Shown: one piece after another, positions 17,143-26,900 of the stretch
How the letters are laid out: each line of letters starts with the position of its first letter
How positions within the stretch are numbered: the stretch's first letter is position 1
DNA from: Kutzneria viridogrisea
GTDB taxonomy: Bacteria; Actinomycetota; Actinomycetes; Mycobacteriales; Pseudonocardiaceae
Direction: 5' to 3'
NCBI GenBank assembly: GCA_014138725.1
Contig: JACJID010000004.1
Span: 558,001-622,000, forward strand
DNA: 64,000 nucleotides
The notes under the pieces: model-generated
What the model saw: the letters and a program-made list of their open reading frames with translations, nothing else
The model's database searches: none
What the model was told of the DNA's origin: nothing
Translations under genes and position numbers: made by a program

Positions 17143-18351
17143 CTACAGCCCGGCCAGCAGCACCAGTGGGCGCTCCACGCAGTCGGCCACGAAGCGCAGG
17201 AAGCCGCCAGCGGTGCCGCCGTCGCACACCCGGTGGTCGAAGGTGAAGGACAACTGGGTCACCTTGCGCACCGCGAGCTGCCCGTCCACCGCCCAGGGCT
17301 TGTCCACGATGCGCCCCACGCCCAGCAGGGCCGCCTCCGGGTGGTTGATGATCGGCGTGGAGCCGTCCACCCCGAACACCCCGTAGTTGTTCAGGGTGAA
17401 CGTGCCGCCCGTCAGCTCCTCGGTGCGCAGCGAGCCCGCGCGCGCCGCCTCGGTCAACCTGGTCAGCTCGGCGGCCAGCTCGGTCGTGGTGAGCTGGTCG
17501 GCACCCCGCACCACCGGGACCACCAGCCCGCGGTCGGACTGCACCGCGAAGCCCAGGTTGATCCCCCGCAGGCGGACGATCTCCTGCCGCTCGGTGTCCA
17601 CTGTGGAGTTCAGCTCGGGAAACTTCCGCAGCCCCGCGACACAGATGCGGGCCATCAGCGGCAGCACCCCGACGCCCAGCACCTTCTTGGCGTCCATCAG
17701 CCCGGTGGCGTCCACGTCCACCCAGGTCGTGGCGTCCGGTATCTCGTGGCGGCTGCGGGAGAGCTTGTCAGCGATGGCCTTGCGCACCCCCTTGAGCGGC
17801 ACGCGCTCGGCATCGGCCTGCGCCGCAACGGGTTGGGGCGCGGGCTTGGCGATCGCGGCTTCCACGTCCTTGCGCAGCACCACACCGGCCGGTCCGCTGG
17901 GCGTGAGCGTGGCGATGTCGATCCCGTTGTCCTTGGCCAGCTTGCGGACCACCGGCGAGAGGACCCTCGGCGCCACGGCCTGCGCGCTCGGCGCGATCTT
18001 CGGGCCGCGCCGCCGTCGGGACACCACTTCTTCCTTGGTGCCGTAGCCGATCAGCACGTTGCCCGAACCGGCCTTCTCCTCCTCGCGGTACCGCTCCGCG
18101 GCGGCGTCCCCGCCCGACACGGAGATCAGCGGGGCGCCGACCTCCACCACGGCGCCCGCGTCGGCGTGCAGGGTCAGCACGGTTCCCGCGTAGGGCACCG
18201 GCACCTCGACCGCGGCCTTGGCCGTCTCCACCTCGACCACCACCTGGTCGATGCTGACCGTGTCGCCCACGGCGACCCGCCAGGTGAGCACCTCGGCCTC
18301 GGTCAGGCCCTCACCGAGGTCGGGCAGGCGGAAGAGCTGCTCCACGGTCAT
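17143..18351 (-). CDS. Branched-chain 2-oxoacid dehydrogenase E2 (dihydrolipoyl acyltransferase)
   Basis: The 402-residue product has an N-terminal lipoyl domain (residues 5-80; lipoylated Lys in VETAKAAVEV), a hinge, and a peripheral subunit-binding domain (about 125-165; SPVVRKLAKDNGIDIATL). A catalytic acyltransferase core with FDHRVCDGGTAGGF near the end carries the catalytic His and Asp. It transfers acyl groups from E1 to CoA. The gene is third in an E1 alpha-E1 beta-E2 operon, overlapping E1 beta by 4 bases. No E3 lies here. Branched-chain specificity is inferred from the operon and the Lrp regulator. Confidence 0.9.
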   Translation of the reverse strand: MTVEQLFRLPDLGEGLTEAEVLTWRVAVGDTVSIDQVVVEVETAKAAVEVPVPYAGTVLTLHADAGAVVEVGAPLISVSGGDAAAERYREEEKAGSGNVLIGYGTKEEVVSRRRRGPKIAPSAQAVAPRVLSPVVRKLAKDNGIDIATLTPSGPAGVVLRKDVEAAIAKPAPQPVAAQADAERVPLKGVRKAIADKLSRSRHEIPDATTWVDVDATGLMDAKKVLGVGVLPLMARICVAGLRKFPELNSTVDTERQEIVRLRGINLGFAVQSDRGLVVPVVRGADQLTTTELAAELTRLTEAARAGSLRTEELTGGTFTLNNYGVFGVDGSTPIINHPEAALLGVGRIVDKPWAVDGQLAVRKVTQLSFTFDHRVCDGGTAGGFLRFVADCVERPLVLLAGL

Positions 18352-19361
18352 GCCCTCACCCCGGTCAGGTAGCGGCCGTCGGGCTCGTCACTGAACTGCA
18401 GGCGGTCCACCGCGTCCAGCACCCGGTCCACCCCGGGCAGGTGCGAGTGCTCCAGCATCGGCGGCGGGTAGGGGATGTCGAAGCCGCCGACGCGGATCAC
18501 CGGCGCCGACAGCGAGTGGAAGCAGCGCTCCTGCACGCGGGCGGCGACCTCGGCCCCGAACCCTGCGAAGCCCTGTGCCTCCTGCACCACCACGCACCGG
18601 CCCGTGCGCCGCACCGAGGCGGTGACGGTCTCGTCGTCGAAGGGCACCAGCGAGCGCAGGTCCACGACCTCCAGGTCGAGCCCGTCCTCCGCGGCGACCT
18701 TGGCCGCCTGCATGGCAACCGGCACGGACGGACCGTACGCGATCAGCGTGGCGTCCTTGCCGCTGCGCCGGATCGCCGCGCGCCCCAACGGTTCCGAGTC
18801 GTAGCGCAGCTCTGTGTCCTCTTTGGACCAGTACAGCTTCTTCGGCTCCATGAACACGACCGGGTCCGGGTCGTCGATCGCCGCGCGCAGCAGGGTGTAG
18901 GCGTCCGCGGGCGTCGCGGGCGTGACGACCTTGAGCCCCGGCGTGGCCACGTAGTACACCTCGCTGGAGTCACAGTGGTGCTCCACCCCGCCGATGCCGC
19001 CCGCGTAGGGCACGCGGATGACCATCGGGATGGACAGGGCGCCGCGCGTGCGGTTGCGGATCTTGGCCACGTGCGAGGCGATCTGCTCGAACGCCGGGTA
19101 GGCGAAGGCGTCGAACTGCATCTCGACCACCGGCAGGAAGCCGCCCATGGCCAGCCCAACCGCGTAGCCGACGATGCCCGCCTCGGCCAGCGGCGTGTCG
19201 AAGCAGCGCTGCTCCCCGAACTGCGCGGTCAGCCCGTCGGTGATGCGGAAGACCCCGCCGAGCTGGCCCACGTCCTCACCGAAGACCAGCACCCGCTCGT
19301 TCTCGCTCAGTGCGTCGCGCAGGGCGGCGTTGAGCGCCTGCGCCATGCTTGTCGCGGCCAT
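18348..19361 (-). CDS. 2-oxoacid dehydrogenase E1 beta subunit
   Basis: The 337-residue protein begins MAATSMAQALNAALRDAL and contains VFGEDVGQLGGVFR, PLAEAGIVGYAVGLAMGG and VVVQEAQGFAGFGAEVAA, typical of the transketolase-like beta subunit of branched-chain or pyruvate E1. With E1 alpha it forms the thiamine-diphosphate heterotetramer that decarboxylates the 2-oxoacid. The stop overlaps the E2 start (ATGA), and the ATG at 19361 is one base past the E1 alpha stop, so all three genes are tightly coupled. Confidence 0.92.
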   Translation of the reverse strand: MAATSMAQALNAALRDALSENERVLVFGEDVGQLGGVFRITDGLTAQFGEQRCFDTPLAEAGIVGYAVGLAMGGFLPVVEMQFDAFAYPAFEQIASHVAKIRNRTRGALSIPMVIRVPYAGGIGGVEHHCDSSEVYYVATPGLKVVTPATPADAYTLLRAAIDDPDPVVFMEPKKLYWSKEDTELRYDSEPLGRAAIRRSGKDATLIAYGPSVPVAMQAAKVAAEDGLDLEVVDLRSLVPFDDETVTASVRRTGRCVVVQEAQGFAGFGAEVAARVQERCFHSLSAPVIRVGGFDIPYPPPMLEHSHLPGVDRVLDAVDRLQFSDEPDGRYLTGVRA

Positions 19362-19362
19362 G

Positions 19363-20460
19363 TCAGCCCTCCTGCGCCTTCAGCTCGGTGGCCAGCAGAT
19401 CGCGCTGCTCGGCCAGTTGCGGGGTCGGCACCGCGTAGACGTGGTCGAACAGGCTCATCGGGTCCAGGTGCGGGTCGGCGTTCATCCGCTGCCGCAGGTC
19501 CGCCGCCAGCCGCTCGCCCTCCTCCTGGGCCGCCCGCACGTCCTCATCGGTCAGGGCGCCGACATCGCGCAGGTGCTTCTCCAGGCGCGGCAACGGGTCC
19601 GCCGCCAGCCAGCCCCGCACCTCCTCCTGGTCGCGGTACCGGGTCGCGTCGTCGGCGTTGGTGTGCGCCTCCAGCCGGTAGGTGTGCGCCTCCACCAGGA
19701 ACGGGCCGCCACCGGAGCGCGCCCGGTCCATCGCCGTGCCCAGCACCGCGAGCATGGCGGCGGTGTCGTTGCCGTCGACCTGCTCGGAGCGCACCCCGTA
19801 GCCGATGCCCTTGTACGCAAGGGAGGGCGCCGCGCTCTGCTTGGACAGCGGCACCGAGATCGCGTACCCGTTGTTCTGCACCAGGAACACGACCGGGGCG
19901 TTGAAGACCGCCGCGAAGTTCAGCGCCTCGTGGAAGTCGCCCTCGCTGGTGGCCCCGTCGCCGATCAGCGCCAGCACGGCGGTGTTCTCGCCCTTGCGGC
20001 GCATCGCGCTGGCCAGGCCCGTGGCGTGCAGCACCTGCGTCGCCAGCGGGGTGCACTGCGGCGCCACGCGCACCGCCTTCGGGTCGTAGCCGCAGTGCCA
20101 GTCCCCGCGCAGCAGGGTCAGCACCTCGACCGGGTCCACTCCCCTGGCCACCAGCGCCACCGAGTCCCGGTAGGTCGGGAACAGCCAGTCGCCCGGGCCC
20201 AGCACCTCGGCCGCCGCGATCTGGCACGCCTCCTGGCCGTGGCTGGACGGGTACACCGCCAGCCTGCCCTGCTTGGTCAGGGCCGTGGCCTGGGCGTCGA
20301 ACCGCCTGCCGATCACCATCTTGCGGTGTGCCGCGAGCAGTTGCGGCACGGTTGGCCGCTCGTAGCCGGTGGGGCAGCCCTCGACGGTCGTGCCGTCCTC
20401 GGCCAGCAGCCGCACCGGTGTCGGGGAGGGCAACAAGTCCTGGACGACGCTGTCGGACAT
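19363..20460 (-). CDS. 2-oxoacid dehydrogenase E1 alpha subunit
   Basis: The 365-residue protein shows the thiamine-diphosphate motif ALIGDGATSEGDFHEALNFA, followed by NNGYAISVP, and the phosphorylation-loop-like segment YRLEAHTNADDATRY. The N-terminal PSSHGQEACQIAAAEVL segment is also typical. It catalyses decarboxylation of branched-chain 2-oxoacids (or pyruvate) together with E1 beta. It is the first gene of the operon and is divergent from an Lrp/AsnC regulator gene; 115 bases separate the two starts. The product acyl-CoA, including isobutyryl-CoA from valine, could feed the IcmF mutase encoded 7 kb away. Confidence 0.92.
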   Translation of the reverse strand: MSDSVVQDLLPSPTPVRLLAEDGTTVEGCPTGYERPTVPQLLAAHRKMVIGRRFDAQATALTKQGRLAVYPSSHGQEACQIAAAEVLGPGDWLFPTYRDSVALVARGVDPVEVLTLLRGDWHCGYDPKAVRVAPQCTPLATQVLHATGLASAMRRKGENTAVLALIGDGATSEGDFHEALNFAAVFNAPVVFLVQNNGYAISVPLSKQSAAPSLAYKGIGYGVRSEQVDGNDTAAMLAVLGTAMDRARSGGGPFLVEAHTYRLEAHTNADDATRYRDQEEVRGWLAADPLPRLEKHLRDVGALTDEDVRAAQEEGERLAADLRQRMNADPHLDPMSLFDHVYAVPTPQLAEQRDLLATELKAQEG

Positions 20461-20575
20461 GACGAACCCCTTCCGCTGACGTTTGACACGTGATACTCGA
20501 CATTTTGAGCTACATGTTCAACACTGCGACCGAAGTAGCGATGGATTGTTGGAAATACGCGGACGGGAAGACAAC
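20461..20575. promoter_or_regulatory. Divergent control region of the E1/E2 operon and the Lrp regulator
   Basis: This 115-base region is unusually AT-rich for the window. It contains TTGACA at 20483-20488 and the stretch around 20500-20520 with half-site-like TTTTGAG and ATGTTCAA. Lrp-type regulators generally bind such divergent regions. Exact -10 boxes are not convincing. Confidence 0.5.
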
Positions 20576-21085
20576 ATGTCCTTCGAGACCCACGCCACAC
20601 CGACGGCCGGTGGACGATCGGCCGCCCAGTTGGACGAGATCGACCGGGCGATCCTGTCGGAACTGCACAAGGACGGCCGGGTCTCGATCCGCGTACTGGC
20701 CGAACGCGTGCACATCTCGCGCACGAACGCCTACGCACGGTTGGACCGGCTGCTGTCCGAGCACGTGATCACCGGGTTCACCGCCGAGGTGTCCCCGCAC
20801 CGCGCCGGGCTCGGCACCAGCGCGTACGTGCTGCTGACCATCGAGCAGAACTCCTGGCGGACCGTGGCCGGGGCGCTGCGCAAGATCCGCTACATCGAGC
20901 ACCTGGCCATGGTCGGCGGCGACTTCGACGTGCTCGCACTCGTGCGCGCCCCGGACAACGCCGCGCTGCGCGAGGTGGTGCTGGAGCAGATCCAGAGCGT
21001 GAAGGGCGTTCGCGCGACCCGGACCTGGCTGGTCTTCGACGAGGCCGAGGGCCGGGGCCCGGAGTGGGTCCCGGCCGGGAAGTAG
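20576..21085 (+). CDS. Lrp/AsnC-family regulator, probable BkdR
   Basis: ATG 20576 gives 169 residues. The N-terminal HTH (about residues 20-75) reads DEIDRAILSELHKDGRVS, then LAERVHISRTNAYARLDRL. The C-terminal RAM/AsnC ligand domain (about 80-160) includes ALVRAPDNAALREVVLEQI. Lrp family members sense amino acids and bind DNA as dimers or octamers. The divergent position directly upstream of the branched-chain dehydrogenase operon is the classic bkdR arrangement, so control of that operon is likely. The frame upstream to 20483 lacks an RBS. Confidence 0.88.
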   Translation: MSFETHATPTAGGRSAAQLDEIDRAILSELHKDGRVSIRVLAERVHISRTNAYARLDRLLSEHVITGFTAEVSPHRAGLGTSAYVLLTIEQNSWRTVAGALRKIRYIEHLAMVGGDFDVLALVRAPDNAALREVVLEQIQSVKGVRATRTWLVFDEAEGRGPEWVPAGK

Positions 21086-21086
21086 C

Positions 21087-22109
21087 TCAGGCGTACCGCA
21101 CAACACCGTCCACAGTGGATGAACGCAGCCTGCCAAGCCGCACCAGCACGTCCAGGTGCGCGGCCGTCTCAGCGACGGCCAGGAACTTGTTGAACAGGTC
21201 CATGTCGGCGAGCTTGCGGTTGTGCCGGGTCCAGCCGATCCGCCCCGCGACCTCCAGCGCCGTGCTGGCGGTCTCGCCCACCGCGGCGCAGGTGAGGTCC
21301 AACCGCCGCTCGTGGTGGGCGAGCAACTCGTCCACCCGGGCGTGCGCGCTGGCGGTCACTGGCCCGTGCGCGGGCAGCAGCCGCATGTCCGGATAGGACC
21401 GCACGAGCCGCAGGGACTCCAGGTAGTCCGAGAGCGGGGATCCGGCACGGGCCAGTTCGAAGCCGATCGACGGGGTGATGTGCGGCAGCACGTGGTCGCC
21501 CGCGAACAGCAGTTCGGCCTCGGGGTCGAGGAACACGAGGTGCCCGTTGGTGTGGCCGGGGGTGGGCACGGCGCGCAGGATCCGCTCCGCCAGCGGCACG
21601 TCCACCGCGCCGGGGATCCAGTCGTCCGGGGGCTCGTACCCGTCGACGCCCTCGCGGTCGCCCGACCTGGCCTGCCGCAACGGTTCCACGAGTTCGCCCG
21701 CGCCCCAGCGGACCAGGTCCCGATACTGGCCCTCCACCCGGCCCGCGAGGATCGCCGCCATCGAGGGCTGCTCCCCCGCGCCGAGGCTGATCCTCGTGCC
21801 GAAGGTCCTGCGCAGGGTGACGCCGAGCGTGTAGTGGTCGCGGTGCAGGTGGGTGACCAGGAACCGGTGCACGTCCTCGAACCCGTGGCCGAGTTGGTCC
21901 AGAGCCCGTTCCAACTGCTGGCGGGCCTCCGCCAGGGCCCAGCCGGAGTCGATCAGCACGAGCCCGTCGCCGTCACGCACCGCGTACACGTTGACCGCAC
22001 GCAGCCCGTCGTTGGGCAGCGGCAGCGGGATCCGGTGCACCCCGGGCGCCACCTCGAACGCGCCGGGCTCCATCCACGCGGTGCGGGCGTCCGCCACATC
22101 AGTTGCCAA
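21087..22109 (-). CDS. MBL-fold metallo-hydrolase
   Basis: The product has about 340 residues. An AGGAGG lies 6 bases before TTG 22109, the best-spaced start; TTG 22115 and ATG 22073 are alternatives. Metal ligands: VTHLHRDHYTLGV (HxHxDH), PGHTNGHLVF and FAGDHVLPHITPS. LLPAHGPVT follows. A C-terminal winged-helix-like segment (about 275-335) resembles glyoxalase-II-like/LACTB2 relatives. It probably hydrolyses a thioester or lactone in the cytoplasm; the substrate is unknown. It converges with the Lrp gene (1-base gap) and is followed upstream by another minus-strand hydrolase gene. Confidence 0.83.
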   Translation of the reverse strand: MATDVADARTAWMEPGAFEVAPGVHRIPLPLPNDGLRAVNVYAVRDGDGLVLIDSGWALAEARQQLERALDQLGHGFEDVHRFLVTHLHRDHYTLGVTLRRTFGTRISLGAGEQPSMAAILAGRVEGQYRDLVRWGAGELVEPLRQARSGDREGVDGYEPPDDWIPGAVDVPLAERILRAVPTPGHTNGHLVFLDPEAELLFAGDHVLPHITPSIGFELARAGSPLSDYLESLRLVRSYPDMRLLPAHGPVTASAHARVDELLAHHERRLDLTCAAVGETASTALEVAGRIGWTRHNRKLADMDLFNKFLAVAETAAHLDVLVRLGRLRSSTVDGVVRYA

Positions 22110-22170
22110 AGCCAACCTCCTGACCGGAGTCTGTCACGGCCAGGCCGAACTCACCTGTGGTCTGCGCCAC

Positions 22171-23217
22171 TCAGCGCAGGACTCGCCCCTTCAGGACGAC
22201 CCGGCTCGGGTGCGCCAGCACCGCGAGGTCCTCGGTTGGATCGGTGTCGTAGGCGAGCAGGTCCGCGAGCCCGCCGTCGACCAGTCCGGGCAGTCCCAGC
22301 CAGCAGCGGGCCGTCCACGAGGCGGCACCCAGCGCCTGTTCGGCGGGCACACCGGCCTGGGCCAGCCAGTTCACCTCGCCGGCGACCGTGCCGCAGGGGA
22401 AGCTGTCGGTACCGGCGAGCACCGTGACCCCGGCTTCGTGCGCCGCGCGGACGTTGGTCAGGAGCCCTTCCCAACCACTGAGCCACCAGTCCTTGCGCGG
22501 GCCGGGCTCCGAGGCGCGCTTGCGGTCCACGCTCGCCCCGAACACGCTCAGCGTGGGCACGAGCGCGGTGCCCTGGGCCGCCATCCGGTCGATCAGCTCG
22601 GGGTCCAAGTGCATGCCGTGCTCCAGGCTGTCCGCCCCGGCGAGCACGGCGTTGCGGCTGCCCTCGGCGGTCTGGCAGTGCACCGCGACCCGGCCGCCGA
22701 CCGCGTGCACGGCCTGGACCGCGGCGGTGAGGATCTCCAGCGGCAGCGCGGGTTTGTCGTACCGCCAGTCGCCGATGACCTTGCACCAGCCCGATCCGGC
22801 CTGCGCCTCCTCGACGGCGGCCCGCACCACCTCGTCCTCGCCGATGTGCCGCCCGAGGCCCTCGATGAACCGCCCCGGGGTGGCCAGCCAGCGCCCCGCC
22901 GACCGCACCCTGGGCAGCTCGGGGTCCTCGTCCACCCAGCCCGGGATGCGCTGGTCGGAGCCCGGGGTCCGCACCAGCAGCACGCCCGCGTCCCGGTGGT
23001 CGACCAGGTGCTGGCGCAGCACGTCCTTACTGAAGGGCTGGTCGAGGTCCGCACGCCCGGGGTGGGTGTGCACGTCGACCAGTCCGGGCAGCAGCCAGCC
23101 GCCGTCCACGACGAACTCCCCGCCCGGCACGGGATCGGCACGCAGCAGCTCCCCGTCGATCCAGAAGGACCGCTCCTCGCGCTCCGGCAGCACGATTCCC
23201 CGCACCCGCAACACCAT
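22171..23217 (-). CDS. Amidohydrolase, imidazolonepropionase/prolidase-like
   Basis: The 348-residue protein has the short N-terminal beta domain, then LPGLVDVHTHPG with the HxH metal pair. GGRVAVHCQT and DSLEHGMHLDP provide further metal ligands, and VLAGTDSFPCG the conserved Asp of the barrel. GLADLLAYDTDPTEDL closes the C-terminal beta domain. It belongs to the amidohydrolase family containing imidazolonepropionase-like and Xaa-Pro dipeptidase-like enzymes. There is no signal peptide. The substrate is not known. It lies 55 bases upstream of the MBL hydrolase gene on the same strand, possibly co-transcribed. Confidence 0.82.
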   Translation of the reverse strand: MVLRVRGIVLPEREERSFWIDGELLRADPVPGGEFVVDGGWLLPGLVDVHTHPGRADLDQPFSKDVLRQHLVDHRDAGVLLVRTPGSDQRIPGWVDEDPELPRVRSAGRWLATPGRFIEGLGRHIGEDEVVRAAVEEAQAGSGWCKVIGDWRYDKPALPLEILTAAVQAVHAVGGRVAVHCQTAEGSRNAVLAGADSLEHGMHLDPELIDRMAAQGTALVPTLSVFGASVDRKRASEPGPRKDWWLSGWEGLLTNVRAAHEAGVTVLAGTDSFPCGTVAGEVNWLAQAGVPAEQALGAASWTARCWLGLPGLVDGGLADLLAYDTDPTEDLAVLAHPSRVVLKGRVLR

Positions 23218-23258
23218 CAGGCCACGTTAGTCTCAGAACCGCTGGGCACGCAGTCGAA

Positions 23259-23939
23259 TCACCTCGGCAGTCCGACGTCCTCCACGGTCAGCGGGCCGTA
23301 GACCGGACTGCCGATCACGGAGTCGAAGCTGACCGACAGTGAGGTGGCTCCGGCGGTGAGCGGCATGTCGAGCTTGATCGTGCCCTTGGCGGTCTGTCCG
23401 GACTGCACCAGGTACGGCCAGCCGGTCAGGATCGCCGCGGCGTGGTAGGTCGTGCCCCGGTCGTCCGTGGCGGTGAAGTTGCCCGGTGCGATCAGCATGA
23501 CGGTGACCGGGCTGTTGTTGACCGCCTCCAGGTGCAGGGTCACCAAGCCGTTGGCGGCGTCCACCTGCGTCACGGCGAGCTTCACCGCCCCGAGGGAGCC
23601 CTCCCACCTGCCCCGCACCGACCTCGCGCCACCCGGGGAGACCGCCGAGGTGCGTGGCGGCGAGGAGGCTGCGGGCGGGGCGGCCTCCGGCGTCCCGGGC
23701 ACCGAGCCCGTTGTCATGGCGGCAGGCAGGAATCCCGTGACCACAACGGCCATCCCGATCACGGTGAGCAGAACGCCAACGGCCACAGCACTTCTGGGCG
23801 TGCGAGCGGGCCGGTTCCCGTGGATCACCACGGAAACCGGCCCCCAGCCGAGCTTGCGCAGCACCCCGCCCTGCATGACGGCACCGCCGATCAGGACCAG
23901 TGCGGCACCGATGACGATCCGGACCAGCTGCGCATCCAC
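23259..23939 (-). CDS. Two-helix membrane protein with extracytoplasmic beta domain
   Basis: GTG 23939 gives 226 residues. Two hydrophobic segments (about 6-26 and 48-70) flank a short basic loop. A Pro/Ser/Ala linker (about 75-105) leads to a domain of alternating hydrophobic strands (about 105-226) with LHLEAVNNSPVTV and FTATDDRGTTYHA. This looks like a DUF4352/Telo-Ig-type beta sandwich exposed outside. I do not recognise a named family. It sits between the amidohydrolase and icmF genes, all on the minus strand. Confidence 0.6.
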   Translation of the reverse strand: MDAQLVRIVIGAALVLIGGAVMQGGVLRKLGWGPVSVVIHGNRPARTPRSAVAVGVLLTVIGMAVVVTGFLPAAMTTGSVPGTPEAAPPAASSPPRTSAVSPGGARSVRGRWEGSLGAVKLAVTQVDAANGLVTLHLEAVNNSPVTVMLIAPGNFTATDDRGTTYHAAAILTGWPYLVQSGQTAKGTIKLDMPLTAGATSLSVSFDSVIGSPVYGPLTVEDVGLPR

Positions 23940-23978
23940 GAGCCCAACATCGAGCCCTGCCGCGCCCGCGTTACGGGC

Positions 23979-26900
23979 TCAGATGTTGCGCCGGTACTGG
24001 CCGCCCACCTCGAAGAACGCCTCGGTGATCTGACCAAGGGTGCAGACCCTGGCCGCGTCCATCAGCACCGCGAACACGTTCTCGTCGGTGGCCGCGGCGG
24101 CGCGCAGGCGGGCCAGCGCCTGCTGGGCCTGCTCCCGGTGCTCCTGCTGGAACTGCCTGGTCCGCTCCACCTGGGAGGCCTTCTCCTGCTCGGTGGCGCG
24201 GGCCAGCTCGATCTCGAAGGCCTCGTCCTCCGCGTGCTCGGGCAGGAAGGTGTTCACGCCGACCAGCGGCAGCGAGCCGTCGTGCTTGCGCTGCTCGTAG
24301 AGCATCGACTCGTCCTGGATGCGGCCGCGCTGGTAGCCGGTTTCCATCGCACCCAGCACGCCACCGCGCTCGGAGAGCCGGTCGAACTCGGCCAGCACGG
24401 CCTCCTCGACCAGGTCGGTCAGCTCCTCGATCACGAACGAACCCTGCAACGGGTTCTCGTTCGCGGACAGGCCCCACTCCTTGTTGATGATCAGCTGGAT
24501 GGCCATCGCGCGGCGCACCGAGCTCTCGGTCGGCGTGGTGATCGCCTCGTCGTAGGCGTTGGTGTGCAAGCTGTTGCAGTTGTCGTACAGCGCGCACAGC
24601 GCCTGCAAGGTGGTGCGGATGTCGTTGAAGTTCATCTCCTGCGCGTGCAGGGAACGGCCTGAGGTCTGCACGTGGTACTTGAACTTCTGCGAGCGCTCGT
24701 TGGCCCCGTAGCGCTCGCGCATGGCCACCGCCCAGATCCGCCGCGCCACCCGGCCGATCACGCTGTACTCGGCGTCCATGCCGTTGGAGAAGAAGAAGGA
24801 CAGGTTGGCCGCGAAGTCGTCGATGTCCATGCCACGGGCCAGGTAGGACTCCACGTAGGTGAAGCCGTTGGCCAGTGTGAAGGCCAGCTGGCTGATCGGG
24901 TTCGCCCCGGCCTCGGCGATGTGGTAGCCCGAGATCGACACCGAGTAGAAGTTGCGCACCTTGTTGGCGATGAACCACTCCTGCACGTCGGCCATCATGC
25001 GCAGGCTGAACTCGGTGGAGAAGATGCAGGTGTTCTGGCCCTGGTCCTCCTTGAGGATGTCGGCCTGCACCGTGCCCCGCACGTTGGCCAGCGCCCATGC
25101 GCTCAGCTCGGCGTGCTCCTCGGCGCTGGGCTCGCGGCCGTGCTCGGCGCGGAAGGCGTCCACCCGCTGGTCGATCGCGGTGTTCAGGAAGTACGCCAGG
25201 ATCGTGGGCGCCGGGCCGTTGATCGTCATCGACACCGAGGTGGTCGGCGAGGTCAGGTCGAACCCGTCGTAGAGGGCCTTCATGTCCGCCAGCGAGGCGA
25301 TGGACACCCCGGAGGTGCCGATCTTGCCGTACACGTCCGGCGGGGTGTCGGGGTCGCGACCGTAGAGCGTCACCGAGTCGAAGGCCGTGGACAGCCGGGT
25401 GGCCGCCGACCCGCTGGACAGGTACTTGAAGCGCTTGTTGGTGCGGAACGCGTCGCCCTCACCGGCGAACATGCGCGCCGGGTCCTCGCCCTCCCGCTTG
25501 AACGGGAACACGCCCGCGGTGAACGGGAAGGCCCCGGGCAGGTTCTCCTTGCGCAGGAAGCGCAGCAGCGTGCCCTCGTCCTCGTAACGCGGCAGCGAGA
25601 CCCGGCGGACCTTGTTGCCGGACAAGGTCTCCCGCGTCAGCTGGGTGCGGATCTCCTTGTCCCGCACCTTGAACACCAGTTCGTCACCGGAGTACTGCTC
25701 CACCGTGGCGGGCCACTGCGCGAGCAGGTCCTCGGTGTCCCGGTCCACCTTGCGCGCGGCACCGGCGACCAGTTCGTCCAAGTCCACAGTGGACTTTTCG
25801 GCCGCCTCGAGCGCCTTGGCCGCACCGGCGAGCTGACCGTGCCTGCGCACCGCGGCGACCTGCTCCTCGGTGTGGCGGTGGTAGCCGCGCACGGTGTCGG
25901 CGATGTCGGACAGGTAGCGGGCCCGCGCGGCGGGCACGATCGTCGCGGCCGAGGTGGACACCTTGCCCTGCACCGCGGGCAGCACGCCCTCGGCAAGGTC
26001 CAGGCCCTTCTCCGCCAGCTCGGACACCAGGTGCTGGTAGAGGGCGGTGACCCCGTCGTCGTTGAAGGTCGCCGCGCTGGTGCCGAACACCGGCATGTCC
26101 TGCCAGGTGGAGCCGAAGGCCTCGCGGTTGCGCACCAGCTGTCGCGCCACGTCGCGGCGGGCGTCCTCGGCCCCACGCCGCTCGAACTTGTTGATCGCCA
26201 CGGCGTCGGCGAAGTCCAGCATGTCGATCTTCTCGAGCTGGGAGGCCGCGCCGAACTCGGGGGTCATCACGTACAGCGAGATGTCCACGAACGGCACGAT
26301 CGCCGCGTCGCCCTGGCCGATGCCGGGCGTCTCCACCACGACCAGGTCCGCGCCGGAGGCCTTGCAGGCGGCGATCGCCTCGGCCAGGCCGTCGGGCACC
26401 TCGGCCCCGGCCCGCCGGGTGGCCAGCGAGCGGAAGAACACGTGCTCGCCGTCCAGGCAGTTCATCCGGATCCGGTCGCCCAGCAGCGCCCCGCCGCCGC
26501 GGCGGCGGGTCGGGTCGATGGCCAGCACTGCGATGCGCAGCTTGTCCTGCTGGTCCTGGCGGAAGCGGCGGACCAGTTCGTCGGTCAGCGAGGACTTGCC
26601 GGAGCCACCGGTACCGGTGATGCCCAGCACGGGCACGTGGCGGCGGTCGGCGGCCTCGGTGATGCCCGCGCTCACGGCCGAGGGCAGCCTGCCCGCCTCG
26701 ATCAGCGTGATCGCCCTGGCCAGCGCGTCCTGCGCCCCGGTGAACAGGCCGTCCCAGCTGGCGGGCACCTGCTCGGTGAGGTCGGTGTCGCAGGCCCGCA
26801 CCATGGTGTTGATCATCTCGGCGAGGCCCATGTGCTGGCCGTCGGCGGGCGAGAAGATCCGCGCCACCCCACGGGAGTGCAGCAGTTCGATCTCCTGCGG